Of a stretch of DNA of 64,000 nucleotides, positions 43,901-56,403 are shown piece after piece. Source of the DNA: Serendipita indica DSM 11827 (lineage: Eukaryota; Basidiomycota; Agaricomycetes; Sebacinales; Serendipitaceae); the NCBI GenBank assembly GCA_910890315.1, contig CAJVGD010000014.1, forward strand, positions 248,001 to 312,000, in the 5' to 3' direction. The notes beneath the pieces are model-generated. The model searched no databases and was not told the DNA's origin. It was given only the letters and a program-made list of their open reading frames with translations. A program made the position numbers and the translations under genes. Every line of letters begins with the position of its first letter. Positions within the stretch are counted from its first letter, which is position 1.

Positions 43901-46900
43901 GCTGCCCTCATCGACGTTGTCGAAAGGTTCCGCTACGGCCTCAAGGTGCACGAGTGGATGACGTTTGCTGGTCTCTTCAGACGCTACGAGCAGACGGAGA
44001 AACTGTTCGGAGGTGATATCGAGCAACGCGTGCTCAAGCTCCGCGATGAAAACAAGGACAATCTCGACGCAGTGGCGCAGCTAGTGCTGAGTCATATCAA
44101 GGCCCCCAGCAAGAATAAGCTCATTCTGTCACTGTTGGATTTAGTCAAAGAGGCTGGATCGGCCGCACTCGCGCCCGAGACGGGGTTGGCGGAAGAGTTG
44201 AAGAATTTGGCGGCTTTGGAGAGCAGGTCGACGAACCCCGTGAGCTTGAAAGCACGCGAGGTGTTGATTCTGTGCCAGATGCCCTCGTACGAGGAGCGTT
44301 CTAAGCAGATGGAGGCCGTCCTCAGGCAATCAGCGAGCCCAGCATACTATGGCGAGTTTAAGAGTTCTCGAGGGTGAGTTACCTGGCTTTGAAGAGATTT
44401 TCAATCGCTCATGCTGAGAGCAGAGAGCCAAACCTCGAAGTCCTCAAGGAGCTGACAGACTCTCGGTGGATCATGTACGACGTGTTGCCGACCTTTTTCA
44501 GCCACGCCGACACAAATATTGCCCTTGGTAGGTTGGCTCTGATGAAATGACTGCATCTGACACATGGTAGCTGCATTGGCGGTCTACGTCCGAAGGGCAT
44601 ACCGTGCCTACACGGTGCTGACCATTGATTATGAAGAAGGTGATGGCCTTGATGATGGAGATGCACCCCACGTTGTCATATGGCGCTTCAAGATTGGCCA
44701 GAGCAACTCGCCGCCTTCTACGCCTCGTATCGACGAGCAAAAGTGAGCCTTTGCAACGGATTATGTTTCTGATTACTGAGCTTTGGCTAGCACCTCGAAG
44801 CAGCGCCAGGGCTCCGTCAGCGATCTCAGCTACCTTATCCTCAAGAACGAGTCCCAACCCATCCGTACCGGTGCCATCGCATCCTTCCCCGACGTCAACG
44901 CTCTTCACAAGGGCTTTGACAAGGTGGTCGAGCATCTCCCGCTCTTTGAAAAATCGGATGCAGTTCCCGAACCACCGAATGTGCTCAACATTGCATTGAG
45001 GATCTTTGAAGAGGCCAATGATATGAAGGACGACGTGTGGAGAGAAGAGTTCCTTCGCCTCTCCAATGGAAAGAAAGACCTGCTCGCTGCGCACGGCGTG
45101 AGGCGTGTGTCGTTCATGCTCTGCCGAAGGGGACAGTATCCTTGGTACTTTACCATTCGCGACAAAGAGGGAGAATGGATCGAGGAAGAGGCCATTCGTA
45201 ACATTGAGCCTGCGCTCGCGTATCAACTCGAACTCAGCAGACTCTCCAATTACAAGATTACGCCTTGTTTTGCCGACGCCCGTCAAGTCCACATTTACCA
45301 TGCCGAAGGTCGTGATAATCCGGGTGATCAGCGATTCTTCGTGCGCGCACTCGTCCGTCCTGGTCGTCTGCCGCCGTCGATGCGCACTGCCGAGTTCCTC
45401 ATTTCGGAGACGGACAGATTAGTTGGTGCCATCTTGGATGCGCTCGAAGTCGTCAGCAACCAGTACCGCAATACAGATTGCAACCACATCTCCATGAACT
45501 TTGTGTACAACCTCAACGTGAATATTGAGGAAGTATACGAGGCACTCGCTGGTTTCCTCGACCGCCATGGCAAGCGTCTGTGGAGATTGCATGTCACTGG
45601 CGCCGAAGTCCGTATCACATTGGAGGACAACGAGGGCAACGTCACCCCGATCCGCGCCATCATCGACAATACGTCTGGCTTTGTCGTCAATGTCCACACC
45701 TACCAGGAGATTACGACTGACCGTGGTCATACCATCCTCAAGGCCATTGGCGAGAAAGGCCCACTTCATTTGCAACCCGTCAGTCTACCATACGCGACCA
45801 AGGAAGGTCTCCAACCCAAGCGTTATCAAGCACATCTCATTGGCACGACCTATGTGTACGACTTCCCCGACTTGTTCGCCAAGGCTGCTCACAACATCTG
45901 GGTCGATTACAAGACCAAGAACCCAGGTGTCACCATTCCAAAGGACATTCTCACCTCCAAGGAGCTCGCAATGGATGAGAATCGCCAAATGGAGGCGGTG
46001 GATCGTGTACCAGGGAACAATTCGTGCGGAATGGTCGCCTGGCTGCTGGTGATCAAGACGCCCGAATTCCCGACAGGGCGTCGTGTCGTCGTGATCGCAA
46101 ACGATATCACATACAAGATTGGTTCGTTTGGACCCGCTGAGGACGAGTACTTTTACCGAGCTACCCAGTATGCGCGTGCGCTCGGTGTGCCCCGCATCTA
46201 CCTCTCAGCCAACTCTGGTGCTCGTATTGGACTCGCCGAAGAGGTGATGAACCTATTCACACCTGCGTGGAACGTTCCCGGTCAACCTGAGAAGGGTGTC
46301 AACTACCTATACTTGACGCCGGAAGCAGAGCTCAAGCTCAGGGAAAAAGGCGGGCAATCCGTGCGAACACAGGAGATTGAGGAAGATGGAGAAATTCGCC
46401 ACAAGATTACCGATATCATCGGTCTCCAAGACGGTCTCGGAGTCGAGTGCTTGAAGGGCTCTGGCCTCATCGCCGGAGAAACATCCCGCGCATACGATGA
46501 CATCTTCACCATTACATTGGTGACCGCTCGCTCGGTTGGTATCGGTGCATACCTCGTCCGTCTCGGTCAACGCGCGGTCCAGGTTGAGGGCCAGCCAATC
46601 ATCCTCACTGGCGCACCAGCACTCAATAAAGTGCTCGGTCGTGAAGTCTATACATCGAATTTGCAACTCGGTGGCACTCAGATCATGTACAAGAATGGAG
46701 TGTCACATCTCACAGCTGGTAGCGACTTGGACGGTGCCACGCACATTCTCAAATGGCTTTCCTATGTGCCCGAGCACCGCGATGGTCCACTTCCGACGAT
46801 TAGCCCTCGCGATTCGTGGGATCGGGATATTGACTATGTGCCACCCAAGGGACCGTATGACCCTCGCTGGTTCATCGAGGGCAAGCGGGATGACGTTTCC

Positions 46901-48408
46901 TCCGAATGGCTCAGCGGCTTCTTCGATGAAAACTCGTTCCAGGAAACACTCAGCGGATGGGCACAGACGGTCGTTGTGGGACGAGCGAGGCTCGGAGGAA
47001 TCCCCATGGGTATTATCGCTGTTGAAAGTGAGATTGCTTTTCTCCGACGGAGCCGGATGCTAACGCCGTCATAGCTCGTACTATTGAACGCATCGTGCCA
47101 GCTGATCCCGCGAATGCGGCTTCCTTTGAACAGCGAATCATGGAAGCTGGTCAGGTTTGGTATCCAAACTCTGCCCACAAGACGGCCCAGGCCATCTTCG
47201 ACTTCAATCGAGAACAGTTGCCCTTGATCATCTTTGCCAACTGGCGTGGCTTCTCCGGAGGTCAGCAGGACATGGTACGAAGTGCAGTCAGAGATTCTCC
47301 GTGATATTCACTGACGCTGTGCTGCGTAGTACGACGAAGTGCTCAAGTATGGTTCCAAGATCGTCGATGGACTCTCTAGCTACAAGCAGCCAATCTTTGT
47401 CTACATCGTGCCCAATGGAGAGCTGGTAAGTCATCACGCTCTAATTGGGAAGAACCGTGCATTGACAAGATCCCCTCGTTTCCCAGCGCGGTGGTGCCTG
47501 GGTCGTACTGGACCCTTCGATTAACCCCGCACACATGCACATGTATGCTGACATTGACGCCCGCGCGGGTGTTTTAGGTGAGTGGAAATTGGGATCTCAC
47601 CCTGTTCAACGTCTGACCCTGGGTCGCTAGAACCGGAGGGCATCGTCGAGATCAAGATGAGAAAGGATAAGCTTGTTTCCCTGATGGAACGCACCGACCC
47701 TACGTATGCAACCTTGAAGAAGTCGAGCAAAGACCAGACTCTAAGTGCCGAGGAACGTGCGGCTGCGACCTCGGAGCTTTCCAAACGGGAGAGCGACCTT
47801 ATGCCGACATACAAGCAGATCGCGTTGCTATACGCCGACCTTCACGAGTACGTACCCCTTTTCCACAGATTCTCCACATTCCTGGTCTTTTGAATGTTAT
47901 TGACGGGAACGTTTCTCTCCAGTCGGGCTGGTCGTATGGAGGCCAAGGGATGCGCAAAACCTGTTCAGTGGAAGAATGCTCGTCGACACTTCCATTGGGC
48001 CGTCCGTGCTCAACTCGCCATTTCGGCTGCGGCCGCAAAGTTGACCACAGTCTCGCCACAACTCTCACTCGAAGACGCCAAGCGACGTGTGTTTGAGCAG
48101 ATTCCTCAAGTGGCACACGACGATGATCGTGCAGTGGCAGAGGCGCTCGAAAAGTTTGACATGTCCGATCTCGTCGCCCAGCAGATGAGCGCACATGTCA
48201 CCGGTCAACTCATGGCGTTGGTGCAATCCCACCGCAAGGCTGGTCTCGCGGGACTCGTAGGCGTCGTTCACGCGTTGACGGACGAGGAAAAGGCAGCGCT
48301 CGCCGTCGCTCTTCAGAGCTCAGGTTCGTTTCCACTCGCCGACTCTGTTGTCCGCGTTGGAGCTGATAATCGTACGCCACCTTTGCAGGTCCACCATCCT
48401 ACTCTTAA
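40948..48408 (+). CDS. ACC1: Acetyl-CoA carboxylase (multidomain, cytosolic)
   Basis: About fifteen exons encode some 2,200 residues. Biotin carboxylase: [36 protein letters not shown] (ATP-grasp loop), [28 protein letters not shown] and [17 protein letters not shown]. The biotinyl domain is [15 protein letters not shown], with the biotin lysine at 43391-43393. A long central region follows, then the carboxyltransferase domains with [35 protein letters not shown] and [14 protein letters not shown]. The C-terminus ends ALQSSGPPSYS via a GTTCGT/CAG intron. The enzyme makes malonyl-CoA for fatty acid synthesis. ATG at 40948 ([15 protein letters not shown]) is the first in-frame Met. Odd points: a 19-base exon (41177-41195), an intron directly before VMKM, and one missing C in the run at 41568-41571 that breaks the frame at [13 protein letters not shown]. 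Confidence 0.95.
41177..41195 (+). other. 19-base exon in ACC1
   Basis: Between acceptor CCCTAG and donor GTCCGT lies a 19-base exon coding VLIANN plus one base. It is required to give the invariant [17 protein letters not shown] of biotin carboxylase. Confidence 0.85.
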
Positions 48409-48796
48409 GGAGGCTGTGGATTTCGTCCTGTTTTGTTTCTTCTTCGTGTCTAGCCTGTTGTCTACTAGTCTGTATCCGCCCGAGGTTCTAGATAAGAATT
48501 AATCTCAATCGGAGGATTTCTACTCCAAAAGTTGTGCTCTATACTTCAGAGGGTTTTCGATAGCTCTAATCGTACATGAAATGTGTATGTATGGATCGAG
48601 GGACTACAGAATGTGGATTATGACCTGCCATTGTCCAGTCACAAACCAAATGAGGACAAGACGACGAAACAGATGCTAAAAGGAGAGAGGAGAGAACAGA
48701 GAACGACGCTGCCTCTGTCACGAACGAAAAGGGAGAGTGGGATATACGGGAGCGATACGCTCCGCAATCAGGGAGTTTTTTTTTTTGTGTCAAGCT
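48409..48796. other. Convergent intergenic region, no gene recognised
   Basis: 3' ends of ACC1 and the GATA gene. It contains an 11-base T run near 48776-48787 (an A run on the minus strand, just past the GATA stop). Plus-strand frames here (e.g. from 48583) lack motifs. Confidence 0.5.
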
Positions 48797-51700
48797 CTAC
48801 TTGTCGGCACCATTGGCGGACCACGCCCACACACGCTCTTTGCCACCACCACCACTCTTGATGCTCGAACGTTCTGGAAGCGGGACCGATGCTGGTGTAC
48901 GCTCACGATCGCGCGCAACATCGATTTCCCGACGTACATTTTCCAACAACCTATCCGTCTTATCCATCAAGTCTTCCCAAATCGCGCGCTGCGTGCGCAG
49001 TTCGTGGTAATGCACCTCGAGTTCTCGAAGCGACATCACGGGGGATTGCACGCGACTCGATGGACGAGAGTGTGGTGTCAGTGGAGGTGGGTGGTGTGGA
49101 GAATACGTTGTGGGTGCTGCTGCTTGTTCTGAACGGGAATAGTACCCGCCGCTTCGCTGGTGGACCTCGGGTGAATGAGTGTGTCGGCTCGATGGGTGGC
49201 TGCTGTGAGAATGCTGATGGTGATGGCTCGGACCCTCGTGCGAAAAGGTTTGATTCAGGTTTGCAGATGGAGGTCGAGAATCTGGGTACCCATTCGAACT
49301 TCGATGGCCATTAGGGGTATAGTCCATGTGCTCGTCCTTGGGCGGCAACCGTGGACTCGAGATTCCGTTTGGACCAAGATGCGCTTTGCTACTGTGCCCA
49401 TTACTCAACGAAGTAGGGGTCGAGAGCAAAGGTGGTGGGGACGTGTTAGGACCGTGGACGTTATTGTTGCCATTTCGGTTCCGAGCCTCATCGTAAGCGA
49501 CATTGGGCGTCCAAGACGGTCTTCTACCTGCATATCGACGCATGTCATCGTCTCTTCCAATCTCGGCTTGTATGTCCGCCAAAGGGGGAAGGTCCATATT
49601 CTGCCGGCTGCGCTTCCCATTCTCATTTTTGCCATCCGACCCTGACGAACCAGGGGGTCCATAACTGTTGCGACTACTATAAGCGTGTTGAGTCGATGGA
49701 TTCGGGTTGGGGTGCCGAGAGTTGAGTTCTGGTGGGGACAGGCGAGAATGTGATTGTGACGTGGGATGGTCCGATGCATGACGGTGCGGGTAAACCGGGG
49801 TCGAGTGCGAATGTGGGATAGGGGCAGGCAGTGGATTATTGGTGGAGGGCTGTGGAACCGATTGGGAACGCGAGGCTATCGGGGGTGGATGGCTATCTCG
49901 CGTGTTGATCAGGTCGACCGGTGTTCCGCTCCTACTCAAACCACGACCAACAACTGAGTTTGATAACGTTAATGTTGTCGTTTCTAACCGCTCCGAAGGC
50001 GGTGGGGGTGCAATGGTCGATGGACGGGGAGTGCCGCCGCCGGTTTGGTGGCTGCTGCCGTTTGCCTTGTCAAATAAGCGTGCGTTACCTCCGATGGACT
50101 CGTTGCTCGGGCTCTCCCGTTTTCGAGGATGGCCATTACCTCGGGCACTCGAGTGGTCGTTAGGGTGCAGAGGAGGTCCGTTTGGAGCGTTTGGTCGAGA
50201 GGAAGGAGCGCCGGGGGCATCCATGTCGAAATCCTCGGAACGACGCTCATCGTGCACAGGCCCGTCGATACCCTTTCTCTGCCGTTTGCGCTTTGGTTCA
50301 CCATCATTCCAGCCGTCTGGACTCCGTCCTCGAAGCGGTGTCGACGAGTTGTTGTTGTTGTTGCTATTGTAAGCTCTATCGGAGCGTCCAGCACTGTCTG
50401 GGTGGTGGCCATTGGTGATGGGATGACGCCTCTCAGCGCGGCCGACAGCCACGAGGGCCTCTGCGGCAGCTCTTTCGGTCATGAGCATGTGGGAGGGGTC
50501 AAGAGGAGTGTGCTGGAGGCTAGGGTGGTGTTGATAAGGCGGCGCGGAGGAAGAGGTAGAGGTTGAAGCGGGGAGATTGTGGTGATGATGTTGGTCGACC
50601 GTTTGGCCCGGTACTTGCGCTAGAGGCTCGGTGGCGGGTGCAGGAGTTTTTCCGTCTGGCCCTGAGGGGTGACCATTGACGCCGGAGGATTTCGAGGCAG
50701 CAGCCGCGGCGGCAGCAGCTGGCACGCGTTTTCTTCGCTTAATGACCGTCTTTTTCATTGAGTCTGGGCGATGGACGCCGTGTAGCTTGTAGTAGAGACC
50801 TATGAGGGTGGGAAAACGCATCAGAACCATGCCAAAGGGGATTGTCGGTGATGATTGATGGGAAACGGGCAGCAGACGGGTAGACGGATTATTGGCCAGA
50901 AGCTGTCCCAAGGTTTTCCGGATAAAGAGACCCCTGAAGGGCGGAAAACTAGGACAAAGCAAATGGGGGATGGGCAATAGAAGCATCACGCTGGATGATG
51001 GGTGCCACAGAAAATGGGTCACTTGATGATCGCAGGGCCCGGAGTAATAGATCAGATTAGATCTCGCCAACTTCCGGGATTTCGCGCGCTGGCGAGGAAA
51101 TTCATCGGGAACGAGGGGAATGATAACGCGGTTCCCTCGAGACGCGCGTGACGGGCCCTTTCCCTATCGTCGATTATCGCATTCTCTGGTGTGTGGTCCG
51201 AAAGGGGGAAGGCAACTGGAATCATGTGGGCCTTGCTTACCGCATGCATTACAAATCGTGCTGCCCATATCGTCTCGTCTCCAGAGCGGGGTCGCGCTCG
51301 TCCCACAATTGGCGCAACTCATGGCGCCGACGGGAGCAAATCTTGCCCTGAATCGAATGTTCAACGCGTTAGAACCATCGTCGTCTTCTGGAGATAGTTG
51401 ATTTGTTGTTCCGTACTCGGTGTTCGTATTCGTCTGCTGACCTCCTGCCATTGGCGTGCTAGTCGAGCCCGGTCCATCGAGATCGGGTGACTCTTCCGAG
51501 CCTGGGGACGCAGTGCGCTGCTTGGGGGCTGCACTGTGTGCTCTCGAGGGCTGATGATTTGCAGTGCTGCTGCTACGAGTCGTGATGGACGCCGCCCCAT
51601 GAGTGTTGTTAAACGTCGGACAACCTGCACACGCAGACGAGCCGCCCGTTCCATCACAGCGACCATCTCCAGGACATGTTCCTCTTGCATGATGTGTCAT

Positions 51701-52085
51701 GTGACCTCCCTGGCTCGTCGTCGTCGTCGAAGACGGTCCAGAATCCACTGCGGGGGTCGCTGCGCGTGCGGCTGCAGCCTTGACGCTATCTGGGACGGGT
51801 CTCGCAGTCCTCCTCGCTTTTTCATACAGACCACAGGCATTGCAGATTGTATCCCCGCCGCTGTTCCTGCGCCAGAGCGGCGTCGTGTTCGTCCCACAAT
51901 TTGAGCAAACGGTGGGCTCTGCGCCAGCCGCCTTTTGAGCATTGTATGTTAATTAGCAGACGTGTATAATAATCTAGACGAGCAATACGCACCTTGTCTG
52001 ATCTTTCACGGGACATGGAGAGCGGGGCCAAAACAGAACGGGATCGGTCGGTTCCAAGAGTCGAGGTAACAAACCTGTTGAGCAT
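48797..52085 (-). CDS. Two-finger GATA repressor of iron acquisition (SreA/Fep1/Urbs1-type)
   Basis: Three exons (52085-51993, 51931-51241, 50799-48797) give about 928 residues. The first finger is [14 protein letters not shown]...TICNACG, the second [14 protein letters not shown]...TICNACG; both have Cx2Cx17Cx2C spacing. Between them is the four-cysteine block [19 protein letters not shown], the iron-sensing region that defines SreA, Fep1, Sre1 and Urbs1. The second finger continues [16 protein letters not shown] and a basic KRRKRVP, a likely nuclear signal. The remaining 600 residues are Ser/Pro/His-rich, with a late coiled-coil-like segment [31 protein letters not shown] (split here only for length), which in Fep1-type proteins mediates dimerisation. 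The intron inside finger 2 is 441 bases, long for this region. The start at 52085 is uncertain; MSRERSDK at 52016 is the alternative. By family it represses siderophore and iron-uptake genes when iron is plentiful. Confidence 0.9.
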
Positions 52086-52335
52086 CCCGATTAGATAATA
52101 GATAACAAGTCAATTATGTAAATAGCCTGCTTCTCATTGGCCATCGGCTATCCATTCAGTCTTCGGTAATCTTTTTTTCATTGTTATTTTCGATTTTACA
52201 ATCTAATCGCAAGCGTGGCCTCCGAACTATCGGACAATGCTTTAAACCTCCGTCCTCCAAACTCCCGTCCGGTGGTTGAGGATTATCGCATTTATACGAC
52301 AAGTCTCGCCCATTTTTCCTCTGACCGTATTCAAC

Positions 52336-53410
52336 ATGTCGACCCATCCAGACGGCTTTATTCCCCTCGGACATGGCGCATTTCTCGTCAAGGGAAAGGA
52401 ATCAAGTAATGAATTACATCCAACGTATGTCATTCTCCACATATTAGACAGTTTCTGACCCCTTGCCAGCCTCGTGTTAATCTTTGGATGGAGTCAGTAA
52501 CCATAGTAGGCTGTAATTCAAGACTGATAAACGTGTCTAGTGGACGGAAACTAGCCCACGTTGCAAAGTTTAGTGCACTCTACAAGCAACTCTTCCCATC
52601 CGCCGACCAGATTGTCGTCGCTTCCACAAATGACATTCTATGGCGTACAAAGCCCGCCCTTGTATGTCCTTTTTACACCCATACTAATCTCTTACGCTTA
52701 CCGTAATCCATAGGATGCGAGAGTGCAGCCCATTGTAGACCAGCTCATTGCGCTCGACGTCGTGGGACCGACGGCGACCACACCGTATCCTCACTCATAC
52801 ATTCTCTAACGGTATGTTTACCCCACTCACTCCATCCAAACACGCTCACTCCTTTCAGGCGGAAACATTCGACTCGACCACCTTTCCTCACTTCTCAAAC
52901 GATCCAACCTATCCGTCTCTCCACAAACACTCATCCAACCAAGTGCATTCATCATCGACAGCGCTCCAGGCGGTGACAACCTCACATCTGCCCTACATAC
53001 CTTCAGGGCTTATCCCATCACCCTTTCTCCGTTACCCAACCCTCGCAATCCTCCTCCTCTACTACTGGGCATCCCTCATTGTCACACTCTCCACTCGACG
53101 CTACTTTGATCCTCTGCGAGATGCCCTCCTCTCCCGCAACTGGGTCCCTTGGATCACCTCACCCGCGCAAACCGCCACCACGCCTACCCAGTGGCTCTTC
53201 ATCTACTCCAAAAGTGACGTTACTGTCCCCTATCAAGACGTCGACGAAATGGTCGCCCGTGCAACGTCAAAGGGTTTACCCGTCCACACACAAGTCTACA
53301 ATGACACCGCTCACGTCTCACATTTCAGGCAATATCCTGATCGATACACTCAACAAGTCTTGGCTCATTGGCAGCGTGCCATGGCTTCGGCTCAAAAATC
53401 AGCCTCCTGA
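52336..53410 (+). CDS. TMEM53/DUF829 alpha/beta-hydrolase-like protein, with frame slips
   Basis: Exons start MSTHPDGFIPLGHGAFLVKG, then LVLIFGWSHGRKLAHVAKFSALYKQ, VVASTNDILWRTKPAL and DARVQPIVDQLIALDVVGPTATT. RILTHTFSNGGNIRLDHLSSLL carries the family's (V/I)LxHxFSNGG nucleophile-like loop, and IIDSAPGGDNLTSALHTF follows. The C-terminal part is LRYPTLAILLLYYW (membrane-like), YFDPLRDALLSRNWVPWITSP, WLFIYSKSDVTVPYQDVDEM, and DTAHVSHFRQYPDRYTQQVLAHW, with the expected Asp and His of the hydrolase fold. Human TMEM53 is a nuclear-envelope protein, and no enzymatic activity is established. The frame shifts by +1 near 52790 (ACCACACCG) and again near 53020 (ATCACCCTTTC). So either two sequence errors exist or the gene is decaying. 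Confidence 0.75.
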
Positions 53411-53719
53411 CGACAATAAGCATTTTGCGACATGAACTCTATTGGGCGCATGGCGCATGTCAAGACATAACTACACATGACAAGCCACCTTGTTATTTTC
53501 CTAGATTTTCAAGTTTTTTGTCGGTTTTCCTGCATATCTGAATTCTCGACGAGAAGCCAACCGCGCGGTTGTCTCGGAGATGAGAATAATAAGGTATTCA
53601 GTCGATTAAACCCCATCGCAAGCAGAGATCAACATTGAGCCGCTCAGTGCTAGTTCTGATGTCAGAGAAGAAAAGCGGCAAGACAACAACAGCACTTACC
53701 CAAGTTGCAAGTAGGCCCC
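53411..53719. other. Convergent intergenic region, no gene recognised
   Basis: 3' untranslated regions of the DUF829 and RRM genes. No motif-bearing frame. Confidence 0.5.
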
Positions 53720-56403
53720 TCAGGCGTCTTCTGACTTTGTACCTGCAAGATGTTGAACCAAGTTGCCAAACGTGGGAGTGATCGGGCTGGGCTCTGGTGA
53801 GGATGGTTGAGAGGATGGAGTAAGCCCTGGAAGCTGAGACGGCACATTCTTGACCGACTCGGCACCACGAGCAAATGCTGCGTCTCCCTGCACAAATGAA
53901 AAGGGCGGGAGACCAGGTGAGATGCCGCTGGGACGACGAGAATATCGAGCTGAAGGAGCATTCATGAGGTGATCGTTGAGAGTGGGAATGGGTCGACCGA
54001 CATCCGCCGACAGGTTAAAAGCAAGAGAACGATGAAGGCTCTTGTCTTTGAGGCCTTGTAGAGGTGGCTGGATTGTCGGCGTCCAAAGTGTGTCTTGATG
54101 AGAGTTTGGTTCAAGGCTAAAGTATGAAGTGGCTCTTCTAAGCGATGAAGGAGGAGCAGAGCTGAACAGCAAGTCTTGCGCCAGCACGGCCGCTTGAAGA
54201 GCGTAGAGAGTAGCTGGCGGAGCGCCAACTGCAGATTGGAATTGAGTTTGTTGCAAAGGCTCGGATGCTGGACTCGGAGTGTGAATGACTGGAAGAGATT
54301 GACCAAGCCCCACAGGGCGAGCAAAGGTTTTGCCTATGTTGATGCCCAATCCAAGACGATCATTCTCAACATTCGCAATGTTTATAGAAGAGATCGAGCG
54401 TTGCCCAGAACTTTGAGCAGAGTCGTAGAGCTGCACCGGAGGAAGAAGCTGTGGGGCAGTCCCCCGTAGGTGGGACTCGATGGAGGAACTAGGGACTGCA
54501 GGTGACCCCGATGCTGTATGGTGTGGCTCGCTCATCTTCATAGTCTCCACGAGGCGAACGATGTCGTTTGCTTGCACTTGTTGATGCTGGTAGACGCCAA
54601 GAGAGAGAGGCCGCGACGCTGAACTGGATGAGCCTGGATGTTGAGGTTGCATGGATGCAATCTTCTGTTCTAGGCTGGACTGACCGAGCGCAGAAGCGAT
54701 GCCTCCGTCGTGTGTCTAGAGACTCAATGAGTGAGGCAACGACGAGGCAGTCAAGACGCACGGAAGGAATAGCCTGGATTACTAGATTCTCCGACCACCC
54801 GAGTACACTTGAACCATGAAGGCGTTCCATGATCTCGTCCACAGCCTGCTTGCTCTCCAATCTAGATGGAGTCAAACTTCAAAAGTTGCATTGATAATGT
54901 CATGCAGTACCTGATAAATCCGATGAGGCGACGAGGAGTTCCTGTCGTGTGGAAGAACTTGCTAGCCTTGATGACTTGAGGTGCGAATAGCGCGCGAAGG
55001 GTCTACACATGCCATGAGATGGGCACAAGAGATCAAGAGGGCACGTACCTGCATATCGACCGAGATAGGGAGGCCCAAGATGGAAATGTCCGCATACTCT
55101 TCGTCGCGTGAGACGGGGATGATAGGATCGGCGATTGCATGCTTCGAGTTTGTGGTTCCAGGGACTTTGATGGTCTGGACAGTTTATCAGAGGTATAGAG
55201 GAATGAAGCGAGTTTGCTTACCTTTGCAAACGATGGGTGGAATTGGGTGTGCTGACGTAGAGTCGTGATGAAGCGCTCTGCATCTTCGACACAGTTGAAC
55301 CTTGGAGGGTATCAGCGAGGTGATCAAAATTCAACTGCTGAACACACAAAACAAAGCCGTACGCCGAAGGCTTATCCTCGAGGTGCCGGGTGAACATCTT
55401 GACGCTCTTGACAGCTCCAAAGCCTCTGGTTAAGCGATAGAGATCATCGTCCGTCCAGCGAAGTGGAAGCCCATTGATATACACATTTGTCGTTCTGCGC
55501 GGATTACGTTAGCCTCAAGGGTCGACAAACACAAGGTGCACCAACTTCAATGGATTCTCGAGCGGGTCCGGCTTGGGAATAGGGCACGCTGATTGTGCGG
55601 TGCTTGTGCATGCTGCTGAATCAAGGCCCTCGAGAGAGGCACATTCGACGCCAACCGGTAGCTCAACAGCAGTCAACGAGGGAGCCTGCAATTCCAAATT
55701 CCCGGCAGGAACCTTCTCGATGAGTTCTTTAGGTGCTTCGGAGATATCGAAGGAACTTTCGAGAGACGGTGCATTATGTTGATGCTGAGTTTGTTGCAGC
55801 TGATGTTGTTGCTGAAGTTGCTGATACGAAAGAGAAGGGAGTGTGTTCGAAAGTGTTTCGATGTAATGAACCTGAGACAAGATTGGGGTGCCGACGGCGG
55901 GCTTGTGTTGATTGGAGTTGATGAGGACCTTCTGTTGTTGCTGATTCTGAATTGCCTGAGAGTAGAGTGCAGACCGTGCTTGAATCTTCTCCGTCAGAGG
56001 GATTTGGGAAGAGGGCATCCTTTGTGGCAAGGTGACAGGAAATTGTGAGTTCGGACGTTCGTTCGAAGAAGGTGGAGTCAGGAGAGGTGTGGAACGGAGC
56101 GGTGTCTGGCTCATTGTATGCGTGGGTTTGTTGGGCGTGAGATTCGTAGTGGGACCATCGGGCATGTTGACGTGATGAACAGAATGATTGGACTTGACAG
56201 GAGCGTCCTCAAGCGTGCGCACGGCCAGGGGCGATGGAGTCCTTGGGGGTCAAAAGTGAGATGAAGCGATGATGGCTCGCAAGAACAACTTACAAGGAAA
56301 TGGAGCCTTGATCCAAATCGCTAATAGACTCTAGCGAGTGCATAGATGTCATAGAGATGCTGCCGTCCACGGGCTCGGGGGTCAATGCCGTCGGAGAATG
56401 CAT
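53720..56403 (-). CDS. RRM-domain RNA-binding protein with Gln-rich N-terminus
   Basis: A multi-exon gene. The N-terminal 300 residues are Ser/Pro/Gln-rich (e.g. QQLQQQHQLQQTQHQHN) and probably disordered. RRM1 is TNVYINGLPLRWTDDDLYRL...SAYGFVLF with RNP2 (VYINGL) and RNP1 (AYGFVLF). A second, weaker RRM starts ADISILGLPISVDMQTLRALF and ends IGFIRLESKQAVDEIMERL. Spacing of the two RRMs suggests a distant relation to RBMS/MSSP-like proteins, but no ortholog is claimed. After a GTGCGT/TAG intron, the C-terminal 330 residues are Ser/Pro-rich and end SPITPTFGNLVQHLAGTKSEDA, a conserved-looking tail. The start ATG at 56403 gives MHSPTALTPEPVDGSISM. Likely a cytoplasmic mRNA-binding regulator; target RNAs unknown. 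The next gene on the same strand is ADE1, 588 bases upstream. Confidence 0.78.

Noticed and set aside
44498-45301. 267-codon minus-strand frame
   Set aside because: Antisense shadow of ACC1; no recognisable domain and no splice partners.
48776-48787. T11 run as a possible terminator or retroposed poly-A tail
   Set aside because: No target-site duplication or processed copy nearby; a simple homopolymer in a 3' flank.
49839-50372. 177-codon plus-strand frame opposite the GATA gene
   Set aside because: Mirror of Ser/Pro/Asn-rich coding repeats.
50800-51070. N-terminal extension of the GATA gene's last exon
   Set aside because: The frame is open, but standard splice sites and the GATA finger pattern place this in the intron.
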